Both the position numbers and the translations under genes were made by a program. This document shows positions 61,522 to 64,000 of a stretch of 64,000 nucleotides of DNA, in pieces. Under the pieces are notes generated by a model. It saw nothing but the letters and a program-made list of their open reading frames with translations, did not search any database and was not told the origin of the DNA. The DNA lies in the NCBI GenBank assembly GCA_014379625.1, contig JACMLJ010000087.1, positions 1 through 64,000 of the forward strand. The letters are read 5' to 3'. Origin of the DNA: Ferruginibacter sp. (GTDB lineage Bacteria > Bacteroidota > Bacteroidia > Chitinophagales > Chitinophagaceae). The first letter of the stretch is position 1, and each line of letters starts with the position of its first letter.

Positions 61522-61955
61522 TTTTTAGTCTGTTGAAAACAGTGTTGATAGAATGCGGTAATGAATAAAAACTACAGCAGGGAATACCGGTTTAAAGGTC
61601 AATTCCTTCATTAATTTGGGATGCACCCCATTAATATTGCAAAATATTTTTTATGGAGTTACTAAGCAGTTTTTCTTTCTTAACGGCTAAAAAAACCAGC
61701 ATGAAAGACCAGAACAAATGTAAGCATCCCGTTACAAAAAAAATTATTTGATTAAGTTATAACGATTATAATATGGTGGCTTATTAAACCATTGCTGAAA
61801 AATCGTCCTGTGGCAATTGCCACAAAAAAATATGGGAACAATCATGTGGCACAAATGATCGTTTTATAATCATTATCTTATTCTTCACCACTCCTGTAAT
61901 ATTATTTTTTATCTTCCTGAAAATCCTTAATTTACAATTATAAAAACTAAATATT
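61522..61955. other. 434-base divergent noncoding region
   Basis: Between the secreted GIGT-type protein and the outer-membrane protein. It contains a hairpin at 61610-61635 (ATTAAT...ATTAAT with GGG/CCC), the palindrome at 61809-61824 and a half-site at 61845. No ORF or RNA gene was recognised. Confidence 0.5.
61809..61824. promoter_or_regulatory. Perfect 16-bp palindrome, candidate operator
   Basis: TGTGGCAATTGCCACA is perfectly self-complementary. A further half-site TGTGGCA sits at 61845-61851, 36 bases on. The palindrome is 132 bases upstream of the outer-membrane protein start. Confidence 0.5.
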
Positions 61956-62882
61956 ATGAGATCAGCAACTCTACTCTGCCTGTTCGTTTTATTTGGATAT
62001 TTAACGAACGCACAATTTACCATTCTCCCCCAGGTTGGTTTTGAAAACTCCCAAACCTCCATTGCCTTCAACGAACTTTCTTCCTTTTCTCCGGTGGGCG
62101 CAAAACTATCACCGCAAGCTGGCATTCGCCTGGATTACAAATTTAAACAAATGCATGGCCCTTTTGTTGGGATAGCTACAAGCAGATCAGTTGTCAAATT
62201 TAATTTTTCAGATCCTGCAATTGCAATGAATACTTATACTGCTTCAAGGGGCACTACTCAATTTCGGCTGGAAGGTGGATACCAGCTAAGCAGTAAACCG
62301 ATCTATTTCAAAAAATCAGGGTCCGCCAGAATATCCCCGACAATTCACGGACAGAATGGTTCGGTAAAAAGAAGTTGCGGAAGTTCAATAGCAAGAAATA
62401 CTTGCGGCAGTAAATCAAGTAAGGCAATTGCAGCAAAATCTAAAGATAGAGGAGCATGGGTTCGCATTCAGCCCTCATTGGGTATTGCATACATTCCTTT
62501 TACTCCAACTTCAGAAATAAATACAAAATCCCAGGCCACCCAAACCGTATACGAATATAATGCAGGTAATTGGAAGACAGCATTGATAAGTGGAATTGGC
62601 TTTGAGTTTGGCAGGAAAAGTCAAAGTACCTTTATAGTTAGCCTAAATTATTTAAAGGGGGTGGGAGCTAACCTTAATACAAAAAATATCACTACGGTAT
62701 CAGGAAATAAGCCAGCAAATAGCAGCCTCAAATCTGATGCTTCAGGATGGAACCTTAGAATGGGCATACCCATCAGCCTTCATAAAAATAAACCTGTTGT
62801 TAAACCACCCGTAATTGAAAAAACTTATAGGGAGCAAAAAAAATGTGGTCAATATAAATCGCGGTGCAGTAAGGTAATTTAA
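61956..62882 (+). CDS. Outer-membrane beta-barrel-like protein with a Ser/Arg-rich insert
   Basis: A 308-residue protein with a signal peptide (ATLLCLFVLFGYLTNAQ). Alternating strands such as FTILPQVGFENSQTSIAF, AGIRLDYKF and GIGFEFGRKSQSTFIVSLNYL suggest an eight- or ten-stranded outer-membrane barrel. A low-complexity insert near 120-165 is rich in Ser, Arg, Lys and Cys (VKRSCGSSIARNTCGSKSS) and would form an extracellular loop. The C-terminal tail is basic. I recognise no family. Palindromic DNA lies upstream. Confidence 0.7.
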   Translation: MRSATLLCLFVLFGYLTNAQFTILPQVGFENSQTSIAFNELSSFSPVGAKLSPQAGIRLDYKFKQMHGPFVGIATSRSVVKFNFSDPAIAMNTYTASRGTTQFRLEGGYQLSSKPIYFKKSGSARISPTIHGQNGSVKRSCGSSIARNTCGSKSSKAIAAKSKDRGAWVRIQPSLGIAYIPFTPTSEINTKSQATQTVYEYNAGNWKTALISGIGFEFGRKSQSTFIVSLNYLKGVGANLNTKNITTVSGNKPANSSLKSDASGWNLRMGIPISLHKNKPVVKPPVIEKTYREQKKCGQYKSRCSKVI

Positions 62883-63308
62883 TGCTTCTTGAAAATATTT
62901 TGATTGTTCTCCTTTGCTTCTTTTGATTAAGAATTGTTGTGGGATTATGATGCCTGTATATACCCTGGATTGCGAAGCATGCGGGTTCCGGCATTTAAGA
63001 ATAGTGGTATTCCTATTATCGGCTCTCTAGGCTGGGAAGGCCAGAACCAACAAGGAGTAAAAATTAAAGCGGAATTTTTGATTTTCCTTTCAAAATAATT
63101 ATCGGCACTCCATTTCAAAAGATTATTGCCAAAAGGTGATAGTGAAATGAAAAGCAATTAGCATAATATGCTCCAAATTTAAAAGGAAATGCTCCGGGGG
63201 AAGATAAATTCAACCAGTTGAGATGATAGGAAGTATCTTTAAAAAGTTGTTTAGGGTAAAAAAGAAACCCCGCCATAAGCGGGGCTAACTTTACCAAAAC
63301 CTAACTTC
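62883..63308. other. 426-base gap before the Spy-like gene
   Basis: Apart from the terminator at 63254-63285, I see nothing convincing. A 70-residue minus-strand frame occupies 62945-63157 but has no family look and was rejected. Confidence 0.4.
63254..63285 (-). terminator. Intrinsic terminator of the Spy-like gene
   Basis: Minus strand CCCCGC (63279-63284), loop TTATG, GCGGGG (63268-63273), then a T-rich run (TTTCTTTTTTA). It lies 24 bases downstream of the stop codon at 63309. Confidence 0.85.
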
Positions 63309-63707
63309 TTATTTATTAGCGGGACGCGGTGCATTACCTCTTTGTGGCCTTAAAGAAGGTTCAATCTCATCTATCCATTTTTTCATTTGTTCGGGTGTAA
63401 AAATTACTTTAAGTTTAGCATCTCTTGCGTCCGCAAGTTCTTTGCGTTTTGCCATCATGGCTTCCCTGTCCATTGTGCCGGCTGCCCGCATTTCTTCTCT
63501 TGCTTTAGTTTGTGCCTTGTTAAAATCAGCAATGACTGTCTCCGTTTTTGTTTTTGCGTCGGCATCCAAATTTAGTACAGCCAGTTTTTCCATTGTGGTC
63601 TTGGTCATTTCTTCCGGGGTCTGACGCTGTCCGCCACCACCTTGTGCATTTACTGAAGTAAAGCTGAATATCGCAGCAAATACCATTAAAACAAATTGTT
63701 TTTTCAT
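63309..63707 (-). CDS. Secreted Spy/CpxP-like protein with Gly-Gln-rich start
   Basis: A 132-residue periplasmic protein: signal peptide (VLMVFAAIFSFTSVNAQ), a GGGGQRQ stretch, then an all-helical body (RQTPEEMTKTTMEKLAVLNLDADAKTKTETVIADF, REEMRAAGTMDREAMMAKRKELADARDAKLKVIFTPEQMKKW). The helices and the TPEQ-like motif recall Spy/CpxP (LTxxQ) chaperones, which buffer envelope stress and metal damage. A strong terminator follows. It lies 71 bases downstream of the next gene, which is also Spy-like. Confidence 0.75.
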   Translation of the reverse strand: MKKQFVLMVFAAIFSFTSVNAQGGGGQRQTPEEMTKTTMEKLAVLNLDADAKTKTETVIADFNKAQTKAREEMRAAGTMDREAMMAKRKELADARDAKLKVIFTPEQMKKWIDEIEPSLRPQRGNAPRPANK

Positions 63708-63778
63708 TTTATTTTTCGTTTAAGATTTAAAATAGTTTTCTATTGGACGACAGATCTAAAAGAAACAGGCGGTAAATT

Positions 63779-64000
63779 CTATTTGGCAGATTTTTTTCTT
63801 GAATCACCCCTCCTGCTGAATACTTTAATAAATAAAGAATCATACTTTGGTAACTGTTCTGGTGTACAAAGTTGCCGTATACTTTTAATATGAGTAAACA
63901 TGCGGATCTCCATTAGTTTTTGGGCGGCTGAGGAATTTTCTGCTACTACACTTATTACCGAGTCGCTAAAATTACCTGCTAGTAGTTGCTTAAATTGTTC
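63779..64000 (-). CDS. Periplasmic heavy-metal-sensor/Spy-like protein, 5' end cut by window
   Basis: Reading the minus strand from base 64000 gives an open frame of 73 residues ending in TAG at 63779. The residues FTHIKSIRQLCTPEQL and PKYDSLFIKVFSRR fit the helical C-terminal half of Spy/CpxP-family periplasmic proteins, including the LCTPEQ motif. The N terminus and signal peptide lie outside the window. Such genes often sit directly downstream of an ECF sigma factor, which may lie beyond the edge. Confidence 0.75.
   Translation of the reverse strand, partial: EQFKQLLAGNFSDSVISVVAENSSAAQKLMEIRMFTHIKSIRQLCTPEQLPKYDSLFIKVFSRRGDSRKKSAK

Noticed and set aside
62945..63157. A 70-codon minus-strand ORF in the 62.9-63.3 kb gap
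   Set aside because: No signal, domain or operon context. Composition looks like a chance frame.
1..64000. tRNA, rRNA, CRISPR arrays, insertion sequences and prophage genes
   Set aside because: Gaps and repeats were read for cloverleaf pieces, spacer-repeat arrays, transposase motifs and integrase sites. None were found by eye, which cannot exclude weak or divergent cases.

Overview
The window looks like a chromosomal segment of a Bacteroidota member, most likely in or near the Chitinophagaceae. The reasons are two SusC/SusD outer-membrane pairs, many lipoproteins with Cys-Lys-Lys starts, a membrane-anchored propeller/Y_Y_Y/LuxR-type regulator, several TAnnTTTG promoter elements, weak or absent Shine-Dalgarno sequences, and core genes (carB, birA, rsfS, ftsH, lpxH, alaS, gatB) typical of that group. 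I see no tRNA, rRNA, CRISPR array, insertion sequence or prophage. Coding density is high and base use looks even, so this reads as ordinary chromosome with one clear accessory catabolic locus.

Layout. 1-11.5 kb: housekeeping and envelope genes: carB (3' end off the window), an M23 peptidase, bcp with an overlapping zinc-metallopeptidase-like ORF, birA, then a forward run rsfS-ftsH-LUD protein-lpxH-propeller protein-mscS. 11.7-23.6 kb: a polysaccharide utilization locus. A five-gene minus-strand operon (SusC, SusD, a three-module surface lipoprotein, a PKD lipoprotein, a GH16 endo-beta-glucanase) is divergent from a one-component membrane regulator. The shared promoter region carries a perfect 16-bp direct repeat spaced 54 bp. 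The simplest reading is uptake of a beta-1,3- or mixed-linkage glucan such as laminarin. 23.6-34.5 kb: a thioredoxin-like protein, an M23 peptidase/MerR operon, alaS, a GNAT enzyme, a bestrophin, a PDZ protein, gatB and a TlpA-like lipoprotein, closed by a bidirectional terminator. 34.8-40.1 kb: a second SusC/SusD operon with a DUF4397 lipoprotein and no enzyme.

40.3-54.6 kb: envelope functions: an RND/MMPL transporter, a J-domain protein, MarR plus a GHL10-type glycosidase, an AI-2E permease, a radical SAM/SPASM protein, a lytic transglycosylase divergent from a GH25 muramidase, and a large Asp-box propeller protein. 55.2-64 kb: a DsbA/FrnE-like oxidoreductase, a cluster of small cytosolic genes (two VOC, DUF1801, TfoX-N, DUF6265-like), DUF1761, a LytS/LytTR two-component pair, secreted proteins, and two Spy/CpxP-like proteins, the last cut by the window edge.

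The most distinctive unexplained signals are noncoding. They are the direct-repeat candidate operator, several spacers made of drifting 7-bp repeats that fold back on themselves, a compound terminator with a possible three-way junction, two terminator-like hairpins not attached to any annotated transcript, and TAnnTTTG elements 4-5 bases from start codons that suggest leaderless mRNAs. No wholly new multigene system is evident. Coordinates and motifs were read by eye, and no database search was run.
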